Below are positions 34,318 to 43,213 of a stretch of 64,000 bases of DNA, one piece after another. A program made the translations under genes and the position numbers. Where the stretch lies: assembly GCA_016714905.1 (NCBI GenBank), contig JADKBW010000006.1, positions 124,001-188,000 on the forward strand, written 5' to 3'. Positions within the stretch are counted from its first letter, which is position 1; every line of letters starts with the position of its first letter. The notes under the pieces are model-generated. The model was not told where the DNA came from. It made no database searches and was given only the letters and a program-made list of their open reading frames with translations. Source of the stretch: Flavobacterium sp. GTDB lineage: Bacteria; Bacteroidota; Bacteroidia; Flavobacteriales; Flavobacteriaceae.

Positions 34318-35570
34318 TATTTGGAAGTCGTTTCGATTTGAAAGATTTTCTCAATCCATTCGATGCTTTCATCGACTTCGGTATTGTCATCTTTCAAATG
34401 ATTGGCAAAATGGTTGGTGATTTTTTGGATAATTCTATTGCTGATGAGTTCCGCTTGTTCTTCGTCGAAGTTGGACATTTTCTTGCGTTGGAAATTCAAT
34501 TCGCCTTCTTTGATGGAATTTAGTTTTTCCTTCAAAGCATGAATGGTTGGCGCAAATTTTCTGGCTTTTGTCCACGCCACAAATTCCTCTTTTATTTCCT
34601 CAATAATCGCCTCTGCTGCTGGAATGTGGGCTTTTCTTTTCTCTAAAGTTTCATCCGTCATTTGAGAAAGATGATCCATGTGAATTAAAGTGACGCCTTC
34701 TAGCTCCTTCACGTTTTCGTTGACATTTTTCGGAATGGACAAATCAAGAATGAGTACTGGTTTCTTAAGGTTCAAAATCGCTTTATCGATGGTTGGGTTT
34801 TGTGCTCCGGTTGCTACCACGACAACATCAGCTTTTTGTAATTCGAGATGCAATTCGGAATAGTCCTTTACGATGAGATGCAATTTTCCCGCTAATTTTT
34901 CAGCCTTGTCTTTGGTTCTATTAATCAGCGATGTGCTCGTTTTTGGTGTGTTTTACCAAATTCTCGCACGTATTTCTACCTATTTTTCCGGTTCCGAAAA
35001 GCAGTATGTTTTTGTTTCCGATGTTCTCTACATTCTTGATGATGTATTGCACTGAGGCAAAAGCGACCGAAGTGGCTCCTGAACTAATTTCGGTTTCGTT
35101 TTTAATTTTTTTACTCGCTTGAATGACTGCATTAATCAATCGATCTAGGAAGGTATTGATCAAACCAAAAGATTTGGCTTCGTTGAAACTTGACTTCAGT
35201 TGACTGATGATTTCGAAATCACCTAAAATTTGACTGTCTAAACCAGTTGCCACTCGAAACATATGGTTGACCGCCTCGTGGTTTTTGTAGACGAAACCAA
35301 CTTTTGAAAAGCTTCAACCGTTCCTCTACTGTGTTCACAAATCAATTTAATAAGCTGAAACGGATGCTCTGCAAATCCGTAAATTTCTGTTCTATTGCAA
35401 GTGGAAGTAACAATCAAACTTTCGATGCCTTCCGCTTTTGCTTGGGCTAGTACATTGGTCTTTGCCTTTTCATCGAGACTAAATTCACCTCTCATTTCGG
35501 CATCTGCTTTTTTATAGCTTAAGCCGACGGCGTAAAAATAGTGGTGTTTTTGGGCAATGTAGTTTTCCAT
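34317..35570 (-). CDS. hemA: Glutamyl-tRNA reductase, two frameshifts
   Basis: The gene spans three frames. From 35570 the first part (HHYFYAVGLSYKKADAEMRG ... IVTSTCNRTEIYGF) holds the catalytic cysteine in STCNRTE. It breaks at a T4 run at 35302-35305, where one missing base restores VEAFQKVGFVYKNHEAVNHM. The second part (FRVATGLDSQILGDFEI ... LLFGTGKIGRNTCENL) carries the NADPH loop and breaks again near 34921-34930. The third part (LINRTKDKAEKLAGKLHLIV ... VVVATGAQNPTID) completes the fold and the C-terminal dimerisation helix. The corrected length, about 417 residues, is normal. The enzyme starts C5 tetrapyrrole synthesis. Two breaks in one gene suggest error, or a dead copy if another hemA exists. 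Confidence 0.88.
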
Positions 35571-35738
35571 ACAATATACTTCTCAAGAAAGTTCAACAAA
35601 ATTATCATTATAGTATTTATAAAAGTAACGCTGTAAGGACTAAATGTATCGCTATGAGATATTTTAAATCAAAATCAACTTTACATCGTTATTTATTTTA
35701 AATTTGCTCTAGAATCAGGCCTTTTATATTTATTTATG

Positions 35739-35751
35739 TAGAACAATTCTA
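35739..35751. promoter_or_regulatory. Palindrome in the hemA-araC divergent region, possible operator
   Basis: TAGAA-CAA-TTCTA is a perfect 5-bp inverted repeat about 48 bases before the AraC-type gene. It lies within the 228-base region shared with hemA. That region also holds AT-rich promoter-like sequence. Binding by the adjacent regulator is a guess from position. Confidence 0.35.
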
Positions 35752-35798
35752 AATAAACGCCCGTCTTTCTAAAAAAATAATTACAAAAAAATATCGCT

Positions 35799-36671
35799 AT
35801 GGGTTCTCAAGAAGTAATAACAATTGAAGAGGATTTTACCCTAATTCGTTTTCAAAACGATGATACTGAAATATTTAAAGCCGAGCGCCAAATCCGTCAG
35901 GGACTGATCCAATTTCACTTCGGAATCAAGGGCAAAGCGAAGTTTATTTTTAATCAAGGAACGTACGCTTTAGATTTGAAAGAAGAGAAAGCCCTATTGC
36001 TTTACAATCCTCAGAAAGAGCTGCCGTTGCATTTAGAATTAGCGCCTCAATCTTGGGTGATTTCTGTAATTATTTCGATAAAGAAATTCCATGCTTTGTT
36101 TTCTACTGAAGCGAATTATATTCCATTTCTGAGTGTCGAAAACAAAGACAAAAAATATTACGGCGAAAGTGACATCAGTCCGTCGATGGCGATTGTTTTA
36201 AGTCAATTGTTTCATTACAATCTGCATCCATCCATCAAAAACTTATATTATAAAGGCAAAGGCTACGAACTGCTGAGTCTGTATTTTAATAAAACAGAAG
36301 ATCCAGATGCAGAACAATGTCCGTTTTTGATTGACGAAGAAAACGTGATGAAAATCCGTAAAGCCAAAGACATTGTTATCGCAAATATGGCAGAACCGCC
36401 AAGTCTTCATGATTTAGCGGATCAAGTCGGCTTGAATTTGAAAAAACTTAAAATGGGTTTCAAACAAATTTATGGCGACACGGTGTATGGATTTTTATTC
36501 GACTACAAAATGGACATGGCGCGCCGGTTATTAGATAGCGGTTCCTATAATGTCAATGAAGTTGGATTAAAAATCGGTTACAGCACCGGAAGTCATTTTA
36601 TTGCCGCATTCAAAAAGAAATTTGCTACGACGCCCAAAAAATATTTAATGGCGTTGAACCCCAATACATAA
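35799..36671 (+). CDS. AraC-family transcriptional regulator
   Basis: This 290-residue protein has an N-terminal cupin-like sensor region. The C-terminal AraC DNA-binding domain (residues of about 190-285) has two helix-turn-helix units (PSLHDLADQVGLNLKKLKMGFKQIYG and YNVNEVGLKIGYSTGSHFIAAFKKKF). The layout resembles PchR-like regulators, which sense siderophores or other small ligands. It is divergent from hemA and precedes hemH and hemJ by about 40 bases. This makes it a candidate regulator of haem synthesis on both sides. Ligand and targets are not known. Confidence 0.9.
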   Translation: MGSQEVITIEEDFTLIRFQNDDTEIFKAERQIRQGLIQFHFGIKGKAKFIFNQGTYALDLKEEKALLLYNPQKELPLHLELAPQSWVISVIISIKKFHALFSTEANYIPFLSVENKDKKYYGESDISPSMAIVLSQLFHYNLHPSIKNLYYKGKGYELLSLYFNKTEDPDAEQCPFLIDEENVMKIRKAKDIVIANMAEPPSLHDLADQVGLNLKKLKMGFKQIYGDTVYGFLFDYKMDMARRLLDSGSYNVNEVGLKIGYSTGSHFIAAFKKKFATTPKKYLMALNPNT

Positions 36672-36710
36672 AAGAGAAGTTTAGTACATTTAGCAATTGA
36701 AAATTATACC

Positions 36711-37727
36711 ATGAAAGGAGTTTTATTAGTCAATTTGGGTTCGCCGGAAAGTCCAACGCCAAAAGATGTTAAGCCATATTTAGATGAGTTTTTAATGGAT
36801 CGATTTGTCATCGATGTTCCGTTTTTGCTGCGCGCATTATTAGTTCGAGGCATAATTCTTCAAACACGTCCGAAGAAATCTGCAGCAGCTTACGCCAAAA
36901 TTTGGTGGGAGGAAGGCTCGCCTTTGGTGGTGATTTCGCAAAGAATGACCAAAAAAGTGCAAGCGCAAGTGGATGTTCCAGTTGCTTTAGCGATGCGTTA
37001 TGGCGCGATGTCCATTTTGAAAGGGCTTCAAGAATTAAAAGACAAAGGCGTCAATGAAGTGATGCTTTTTCCTTTATATCCGCAACATGCTATGGCTTCT
37101 ACGACTACAATTTTAGTTTTGGCAGAAGAGTTGCGTGAGAAGCATTTTCCTGAAATGAAATTTACGATAGTTCCCGCTTTCTATAACAAACCGGGCTACA
37201 TCAAAGCACTAGCAAATTCAATCAAAAAACATTTGGACACCTTTGAATATGACCATTTATTGTTTTCGTATCACGGTATTCCAAAGCGACATATTCGCAA
37301 GACAGACATCACCAAATCACATTGCAAAATAGATGGCTCTTGTTGCGTTACACCATCGCCTGCTCATGAATTCTGTTATCGTCATCAATGTTATGAGACG
37401 ACCAGACAAGTTGTAGAATATCTCGGAATTCCGGAAGGAAAATACAGTCAAACGTTTCAATCGCGATTAGCGGGCGACAAATGGTTGACGCCTTATACCG
37501 ATGTTGAAATCAACAAAATGCCCGATAAAGGAATTAAGAAATTAGCTGTTGTAACCCCAGCATTTGTCTCAGATTGCTTGGAAACTTTAGAAGAAATTGC
37601 GATGGAAGCCAACCATGAAGTTAAGGTTCACGGAGGCGAGGAATTTATGGCGATTCCGTGCATGAATGATGGCGACGAATGGTGTGAAACTGTGAGCACT
37701 TGGATAAAAGACTGGGCTTCTAAATAA
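36711..37727 (+). CDS. hemH: Ferrochelatase
   Basis: This 338-residue enzyme inserts ferrous iron into a porphyrin. It has GVLLVNLGSPESP at the start, the catalytic histidine H188 in LLFSYHGIPKRH and the C-terminal acid-rich site (VVTPAFVSDCLETLEEI). Between residues 205 and 227 are five cysteines (C205, C211, C212, C222, C227), a cluster absent from many bacterial enzymes. Some ferrochelatases hold a [2Fe-2S] cluster, so these might be ligands. The gene follows the AraC regulator, and hemJ starts five bases after it. Confidence 0.96.
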   Translation: MKGVLLVNLGSPESPTPKDVKPYLDEFLMDRFVIDVPFLLRALLVRGIILQTRPKKSAAAYAKIWWEEGSPLVVISQRMTKKVQAQVDVPVALAMRYGAMSILKGLQELKDKGVNEVMLFPLYPQHAMASTTTILVLAEELREKHFPEMKFTIVPAFYNKPGYIKALANSIKKHLDTFEYDHLLFSYHGIPKRHIRKTDITKSHCKIDGSCCVTPSPAHEFCYRHQCYETTRQVVEYLGIPEGKYSQTFQSRLAGDKWLTPYTDVEINKMPDKGIKKLAVVTPAFVSDCLETLEEIAMEANHEVKVHGGEEFMAIPCMNDGDEWCETVSTWIKDWASK

Positions 37728-37732
37728 CCGAC

Positions 37733-38179
37733 ATGGAACTATACAATTACCTCAAATCGCTACATCTCATCTTCGTCATTACGTGGTTTGCGGGATTGTT
37801 TTATATAGTTCGGTTGTTTGTTTATCAAATAGAAGCTGCGGAAAAGCCATCGCCTGAAAAAGAAATCTTGCAAAGGCAGTACAAGATCATGACGTATCGC
37901 TTGTGGTTTATCATCACTTGGCCGTCCGCCATTTTAGCAAGTCTCTTTGCTTATTGGATGTTGTTTTTTACCGATTTAGGAAAAGCTTGGTTAGAGATGC
38001 CATGGATGCATGTGAAACTTGGCTTTGTCTTTTTGCTGTATTTGTATCATTGGAAATGCCACTTAATTTATAAAGAATTGCAACGAGATGAAGTAAAACA
38101 CACTTCCAACTTTATGCGTTTATGGAACGAAGGAGCGACTACTATTCTTTTTGCGGTTGTGTTTTTAGTGATAATTTAA
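37733..38179 (+). CDS. hemJ: Protoporphyrinogen IX oxidase HemJ-like membrane protein (CopD/UPF0093)
   Basis: This 148-residue protein has four membrane helices. The N-terminal KSLHLIFVITWFAGLFYIVRLFVYQ carries the conserved histidine (about residue 11) and tryptophan/arginine of the HemJ family. The motif MHVKLGFVFLLYLYHW holds the conserved His-x-Lys. HemJ oxidises protoporphyrinogen IX in bacteria that lack HemG and HemY. Its place right after hemH completes the pathway in this cluster. It could be read as a generic CopD-like protein, but the context favours HemJ. Confidence 0.9.
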   Translation: MELYNYLKSLHLIFVITWFAGLFYIVRLFVYQIEAAEKPSPEKEILQRQYKIMTYRLWFIITWPSAILASLFAYWMLFFTDLGKAWLEMPWMHVKLGFVFLLYLYHWKCHLIYKELQRDEVKHTSNFMRLWNEGATTILFAVVFLVII

Positions 38180-38289
38180 AAATGCTTTCAATTGGATATA
38201 TGGCGTGGTTGGTATCTTTTTATTTTCCATCATAATTATGCTTGGATTTAGATTTTATAAAAAATCCGGGAACGCAATTCCACCTAAAA

Positions 38290-39762
38290 ATGGCTGCCAA
38301 ATTCAAAATGTCGATGCTTTCTTTGCGAATAAGGATTTTCCTGTCAATGATTGTATTGGTTTTGATTGCTTCCATCTTGATGGCTTCCATTTCAATTATT
38401 CAATTTAGAAATGAAGCCAAAGATTACCATCAAGAACGACTAGAGCGAAAAGAAACAGCCATCAAAGAGCATATTAATTATGTGCTTTCTACTTCAACTT
38501 ATCCGCTTACCTCAAAGAATTTAGGATTGATCTTTAAAGATAAGATTCACGAATTGGCACAAATTCACAATCTTGAAATCAACATTTACAGTCTCAACGG
38601 AAAACTGCTTAAGTCGTCAAAAGCCTCATTTTCTATCGATACCGTTTCACCACCAATTCCAAAATATATCTTGAAATTAGTACAATCGTCTATCGAAAAA
38701 AGATACGTTGACATCAAAAACATAGACGGCGTCAAGAACCGATCCTCCTACAGTCAGATTAAAGACGAGAAATTCAAACCACTAGGAATTTTGAACTTAC
38801 CTTATGTTGAAGACGATGGTTTTTACGAAAAAGAACTGCAAAGTTTCCTGATTCGATTGGGGCAAGTGTACTCGTTTATGTTGGTGATTGCTTTTGCTTT
38901 GGCATATTTTCTTTCCACTTACATCACACAATCGCTGAAGACCATTTCCGACAAGTTGAGCGAAACCAGTTTGAATCAGAAAAACGAAAAAATTGTTTTA
39001 GAAGCCAACAGCAAGGAAATTAATTTGCTGATCAAAGCCTACAACGGCATGGTCGATGAACTCGAAAAAAGTGCCGTGAAGTTAGCCCAGAGCGAACGAG
39101 AAGAAGCGTGGCGCGAAATGGCAAAACAAGTCGCACACGAAATCAAAAACCCATTGACACCCATGCGATTGACGGTGCAAAGTTTTCAACGAAAGTTTGA
39201 CGCCAACGATCCGGAATTGCCTCAAAAGCTGAAAGATTACACCGAAACTTTAATTCAACAAATCGATACGATGAGTGCCGTTGCGTCTGCCTTCTCCAAT
39301 TTTGCCTCGATGCCTGCGCAGCAAAACGAAAACCTCAACGTGGTGGAAGTTGTTGAATTGGCGCTGGATATTTTCAACGAAGAGTTTATAGTTTTTGAAA
39401 GCGACGAGAAAGAAATCACCTCCAAAATGGATCGAACCCAATTAATTCGAATCATCACCAATTTGGTCAAAAATGCCATCCAATCGATTCCGGAAAATCA
39501 AGAATACAAATCGGTTTTGGTGTCCGTTCGTCGACATCCGAAAGAAGTCATCATTTTGGTGAAAGACAACGGAATTGGTATCGAAGATCAATTTTTAGAT
39601 AAAATTTTCGAACCCAAATTCACGACCAAAAACAGCGGGATGGGCCTCGGATTGGGAATTATTAAAAACATTATTGAAAATTACAAAGGAACAATTACAT
39701 TTGAATCTGAATACGGAAAAGGCACGACCTTTATGGTGGCGCTTCCATTAATACAAACCTAA
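38290..39762 (+). CDS. Sensor histidine kinase, NtrY-like
   Basis: The protein has two membrane helices (about residues 12-33 and 205-225) around a periplasmic sensor domain of about 170 residues, then a HAMP-like linker. A histidine phosphotransfer box (VAHEIKNPLTPMRLTVQSF) and a HATPase domain (N box NLVKNAIQSI, G1 VKDNGIGIED, G2 SGMGLGLGI) complete it. All kinase motifs are intact. The open frame begins at 38242. I prefer the ATG at 38290 (MAAKFKMSML), with 38308 or 38314 also possible, because the upstream residues look like leader sequence. No response regulator gene is adjacent, so its partner is elsewhere. The signal is unknown. Confidence 0.88.
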   Translation: MAAKFKMSMLSLRIRIFLSMIVLVLIASILMASISIIQFRNEAKDYHQERLERKETAIKEHINYVLSTSTYPLTSKNLGLIFKDKIHELAQIHNLEINIYSLNGKLLKSSKASFSIDTVSPPIPKYILKLVQSSIEKRYVDIKNIDGVKNRSSYSQIKDEKFKPLGILNLPYVEDDGFYEKELQSFLIRLGQVYSFMLVIAFALAYFLSTYITQSLKTISDKLSETSLNQKNEKIVLEANSKEINLLIKAYNGMVDELEKSAVKLAQSEREEAWREMAKQVAHEIKNPLTPMRLTVQSFQRKFDANDPELPQKLKDYTETLIQQIDTMSAVASAFSNFASMPAQQNENLNVVEVVELALDIFNEEFIVFESDEKEITSKMDRTQLIRIITNLVKNAIQSIPENQEYKSVLVSVRRHPKEVIILVKDNGIGIEDQFLDKIFEPKFTTKNSGMGLGLGIIKNIIENYKGTITFESEYGKGTTFMVALPLIQT

Positions 39763-39765
39763 ACT

Positions 39766-40547
39766 ATGAACTACGATAATATATTGGTTGCTAAAGAAAA
39801 TGCGATTGCAACGATAACCATCAATCGCCCAACGAAGCTCAACGCATTAAATGTAATTACTATTCAAGAATTGCATCATGCGTTTAATACTTTAGAATTG
39901 GACGCTTCAACTCGCGTAATTATACTCACCGGAACTGGAGAAAAAGCTTTTGTTGCTGGCGCCGACATTGCTGAGTTTGCTCATTTTTCTGTGGAAGAAG
40001 GCGCACAATTGGCAGCTCAAGGACAGGAATTACTGTTCGATTTTGTAGAAAAACTGCGCACTCCGGTAATTGCTGCCGTAAATGGATTTGCGCTCGGCGG
40101 CGGATTAGAATTGGCGATGTCTTGTCATTTTAGAGTGGCGTCTGACAACGCAAAAATGGGTTTGCCCGAAGTGTTCGTTGGAGTTATTCCGGGTTGTGGA
40201 GGAACGCAACGTTTACCTCAATTGGTTGGGAAAGGTCGTGCGATGGAAATGATCATGACTGCGGAATGATTACCGCTGATGACGCCTACAGAGTCGGCTT
40301 GGTGAATCACGTTGTCCCTCAAGCCGAACTTTTAGCTTTCTGCCAGGGAATCGCAGAACGCATATTGAAAAACTCTCCTGTTGCGATTAGTCAAGCAATA
40401 AAAGCGGTGAATGCGAACTTCAAAGACGGCGTCAATGGTTACGAAACTGAAATCAAATCCTTTGGAAAGTGTTTTGGAACCGAAGATTTTAAGGAAGGAA
40501 CGACTGCGTTTTTGGAGAAAAGAAAAGCGGATTTTAAAGGGAATTAG
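39766..40547 (+). CDS. Enoyl-CoA hydratase/isomerase family protein, frameshifted
   Basis: The first part (residues 1-167) holds the crotonase oxyanion loops (EKAFVAGADIAEFAHF and AAVNGFALGGGLELAMSCH) and the catalytic-region GLPEVFVGVIPGCGGTQRLPQLVG. It stops at 40269. One missing A at 40265-40266 restores EMITADDAYRVGLVNHVVP and the C-terminal helices to 40547, giving about 260 residues as usual. The enzyme hydrates 2-enoyl-CoA in beta-oxidation or a related pathway. The glutamate near PEVFVG fits a hydratase. It follows the kinase gene after three bases. A sequence error is the likeliest cause of the break. Confidence 0.9.
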
Positions 40548-41208
40548 TATTCGACTTTACTTCTCCCCATCCCATTCCGCATAAAACTGCGACAAGAATA
40601 CTTCCATAAATCGGTGGCGTTCTTGTGCGATTTGTTTCAGTTTCGGTGTTCATTTTGTCTTTTAATAACAACAATTTTTCGTAGAAATGATTGAGTGTTG
40701 GTGCTTCACTCGACTTATATTCTTCTTTCGTCATCCGAAGATTTGGTGCAATCGCCGGATCGTATAATGGTCTGTTTTTGAATCCACCATAGTTGAACGT
40801 TCTCGCAATTCCAATCGCTCCAATGGCGTCGAGCCGGTCGGCATCTTGCACAATTTCGAGTTCTTTCGAGTGGAATTTCTTTTCAAAATTACCGCCTTTG
40901 AAGGAAATGTTTTCGATGATGTTGAGGACATGTGCGATTGTTGCTTCATCAACTGATTCTCCTTCAAGAAATGCGCGCGCGGTTTTGGGTCCAATACTTT
41001 CGTCGCCATCATGAAATTTACTATCCGCAATATCATGCAGTAATGCTCCTAATTTCACAATTACTTCATCGCAATCTTCAGTCTGCGCAATGAGCAAACT
41101 GTTTCTATACACGCGTTCGATATGAAACCAATCGTGTCCGCCTTCAGCATCAGCCAATTGTTGTTTTACGAATTGTATTGTTCTTGAAATTAAGTCGGGA
41201 TTATTCAT
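40534..41208 (-). CDS. HD-domain phosphohydrolase
   Basis: This 224-residue protein has the HD metal-binding pattern: H near residue 24 in GGHDWFHIERVYRN, the H-D pair in LGALLHDIADSKFHD, and a later D in VQDADRLDAIGAIGIARTF. It resembles the YedJ/YpgQ group of predicted nucleotide phosphohydrolases. Such enzymes cleave nucleotides or other phosphates in the cytosol, but the substrate is not known. Its end overlaps the end of the hydratase gene on the other strand by 14 bases. Confidence 0.9.
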   Translation of the reverse strand: MNNPDLISRTIQFVKQQLADAEGGHDWFHIERVYRNSLLIAQTEDCDEVIVKLGALLHDIADSKFHDGDESIGPKTARAFLEGESVDEATIAHVLNIIENISFKGGNFEKKFHSKELEIVQDADRLDAIGAIGIARTFNYGGFKNRPLYDPAIAPNLRMTKEEYKSSEAPTLNHFYEKLLLLKDKMNTETETNRTRTPPIYGSILVAVLCGMGWGEVKSNTNSL

Positions 41209-41280
41209 TAAGATGGATTAAAAAATGTTGAACCTTAAAGTCAATTAACTTCAAAATTCAACATTATTTCTTATATAAAA

Positions 41281-42270
41281 CTATCTTGCTACTGCTGGTT
41301 CCACCCATTTAAAGACAAATGAATCTGGCGGAATCACCATTCTTTCCGAAACTTTTGCCATTCTTGCAGGAAGTTTCATTAAATAATCACGTGCTTTTTC
41401 AGCTTCGTCCGTCAAACCTGTGATTTTATTAATTTCCCATTTTTCAATGAGTTTTTGCATAATCTCTACATAGTCATTAGCCGTGTAAACACCGATGCGC
41501 TGCGCCGAATTTGAAAATTGTTCGAAGGCAGAGCTGATTTTCTCGCCAGATTCTCTCAAAAATCCTGCTGGCATCGTGATTTTATTTTTCATCATATAAT
41601 TGAACGCTAGCATCATTTCGCTAGGGTCGACTTTGAAAATCTGCGTCACAAATTCGCTATAAGCAAGATGGTGACGCATTTCGTCTCCAGCAATCATCTT
41701 ACACATTTTCGACAGTTTGTTATCGCCATAAGTTTTGGCCAATTGTGAAACTCTGTTGTGAGACACATAAGTGGCTAATTCTTGAAAAGAGGTATAGACG
41801 AAATTTTTATAAGGATCTCTTCCCGTACCAATATCAAATCCGTCATTGATAAGATGTTGCGTCGTGATTTCTATTTCCCGCATATTTACACGTCCTGACA
41901 AATACAAGTATTTATTCAAAACGTCTCCGTGACGGTTCTCTTCACCTGTCCATTGACGTACCCATTTTGACCAGCCGTTGCGTTCGACATTATCGACACC
42001 TTCTACGTCCATTAACCAAGATTCGTAGGTTGGTAAAGCTTCTTCGGTAATCGTGTCGCCAACCATGGCAACCCAAAAATCATACGGCAAGTCTTTGGCT
42101 AGTTCGCGAAGTTCTTTCACTTCTTCAAAAAAATTATCGCTTTCAGAGTTGGGTAAAAAGTCAGTCGGTTGCCAAATTTTTTCAACTGGAATCAAATATT
42201 CCTCCATGAAACCTTCTACTTTGTTTTCTAGAAACTGCATCACTTCTAGACGGATGTTTTTTATAGACAT
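41281..42270 (-). CDS. Acyl-[acyl-carrier-protein] desaturase, soluble di-iron type
   Basis: This 329-residue ferritin-like enzyme has both ExxH di-iron motifs, in TGEENRHGDVLNKYLYLSGR and AGDEMRHHLAYSEF. This is the plant-type stearoyl-ACP desaturase fold, which uses oxygen to put a cis double bond into acyl-ACP in the cytosol. It explains how the cell could make unsaturated lipids aerobically. The two neighbouring plsC genes also handle acyl chains. The open reading frame is complete. Confidence 0.94.
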   Translation of the reverse strand: MSIKNIRLEVMQFLENKVEGFMEEYLIPVEKIWQPTDFLPNSESDNFFEEVKELRELAKDLPYDFWVAMVGDTITEEALPTYESWLMDVEGVDNVERNGWSKWVRQWTGEENRHGDVLNKYLYLSGRVNMREIEITTQHLINDGFDIGTGRDPYKNFVYTSFQELATYVSHNRVSQLAKTYGDNKLSKMCKMIAGDEMRHHLAYSEFVTQIFKVDPSEMMLAFNYMMKNKITMPAGFLRESGEKISSAFEQFSNSAQRIGVYTANDYVEIMQKLIEKWEINKITGLTDEAEKARDYLMKLPARMAKVSERMVIPPDSFVFKWVEPAVAR

Positions 42271-42321
42271 TATTAATTTTAGATTTTAGATTCTAGCGAC
42301 TACTAAATGTCGAATCTACAT

Positions 42322-43053
42322 TTATATCAGTGAATTTACAATTGATGTTTCGGTTCGTGTCAACAAATCTTCAATAGAAAAATCTTTGACTGCCATTGGC
42401 TTATGAACGGTAAAGGTAATACGATTTCCCAAACCAAAAGGAAAAAATCCAAATTTTACAAATTTCCAAGAACCGTTTATGGTGATAGGAACGATATAAG
42501 CAGAAGGCGCATATTTGCATAATATTTTTAATCCGCTTTGTGCAAATTCTTTTGGTTTTCCGTCTTTACTTCTGGTTCCTTCAGGAAAAATAACTGCGGT
42601 TCGTTTGTGCATTTCGATATAGTCGGCTAATTTCTTTATCGTTGGAATCGCTTGCTTAGGGTCTTTTCTATCAATCAGAACTGAACCACCATGATTTAGA
42701 TTGTAGGAGATGCTCGGAATTCCTTTACCAAGTTCTTTTTTACTGACAAATTTGGGATGAAACTTTCTCAAAAACCAAATAATCCCGATAATGTCATAAA
42801 GACTTTGATGATTGGCAACTACTATTAGAGGTGCGTTTTCCGGAATATCCGCTCTATTCTCAAATTTGAAAGTTGTTCCTGCGACGTTTGCAACTCGCAA
42901 CAAATAAAAATTTAGGTAGTCAACACTTTTTTTATGTGCTTGGTAACCGAATACGTTAAAACAAATCCATTGAATTGGATGAAAAACAATCAAACCCAAC
43001 AAAAACAATAGCACCACTAATGCTGATAGAGGATAAGAAAGGATTTTTTCCAT
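42322..43053 (-). CDS. 1-acyl-sn-glycerol-3-phosphate acyltransferase (PlsC family), first copy
   Basis: This 243-residue inner-membrane protein has the acyltransferase motif H-x4-D in VANHQSLYDIIG and the FPEGTRSKDG motif that binds glycerol phosphate. A hydrophobic N terminus anchors it. It makes phosphatidic acid, or a related product, from lysophosphatidate. It lies 51 bases upstream of the desaturase on the same strand. A second, different PlsC is encoded at 45184-45927, so one of them may serve another lipid such as an aminolipid. Confidence 0.9.
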   Translation of the reverse strand: MEKILSYPLSALVVLLFLLGLIVFHPIQWICFNVFGYQAHKKSVDYLNFYLLRVANVAGTTFKFENRADIPENAPLIVVANHQSLYDIIGIIWFLRKFHPKFVSKKELGKGIPSISYNLNHGGSVLIDRKDPKQAIPTIKKLADYIEMHKRTAVIFPEGTRSKDGKPKEFAQSGLKILCKYAPSAYIVPITINGSWKFVKFGFFPFGLGNRITFTVHKPMAVKDFSIEDLLTRTETSIVNSLI

Positions 43054-43213
43054 TTAAAAAATTTTGCCAAAAATACTAAAAATAATTTCTTTTTCGATTG
43101 TTTATCCTCTGAGAATTGCGCTATTAATTTAACAATTGATGTAGAAAATCTTCAATCTTACAGACAATATAAGTCTTAGTTTTGAATTGTAAACACCAAA
43201 CAAATCTTATAAC

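Noticed and set aside
38182..38408. Possible small membrane protein between hemJ and the histidine kinase gene (frame starting at 38205)
   Set aside because: The frame has one hydrophobic stretch but runs mainly under the kinase N terminus. The stretch is short and I recognise no family.
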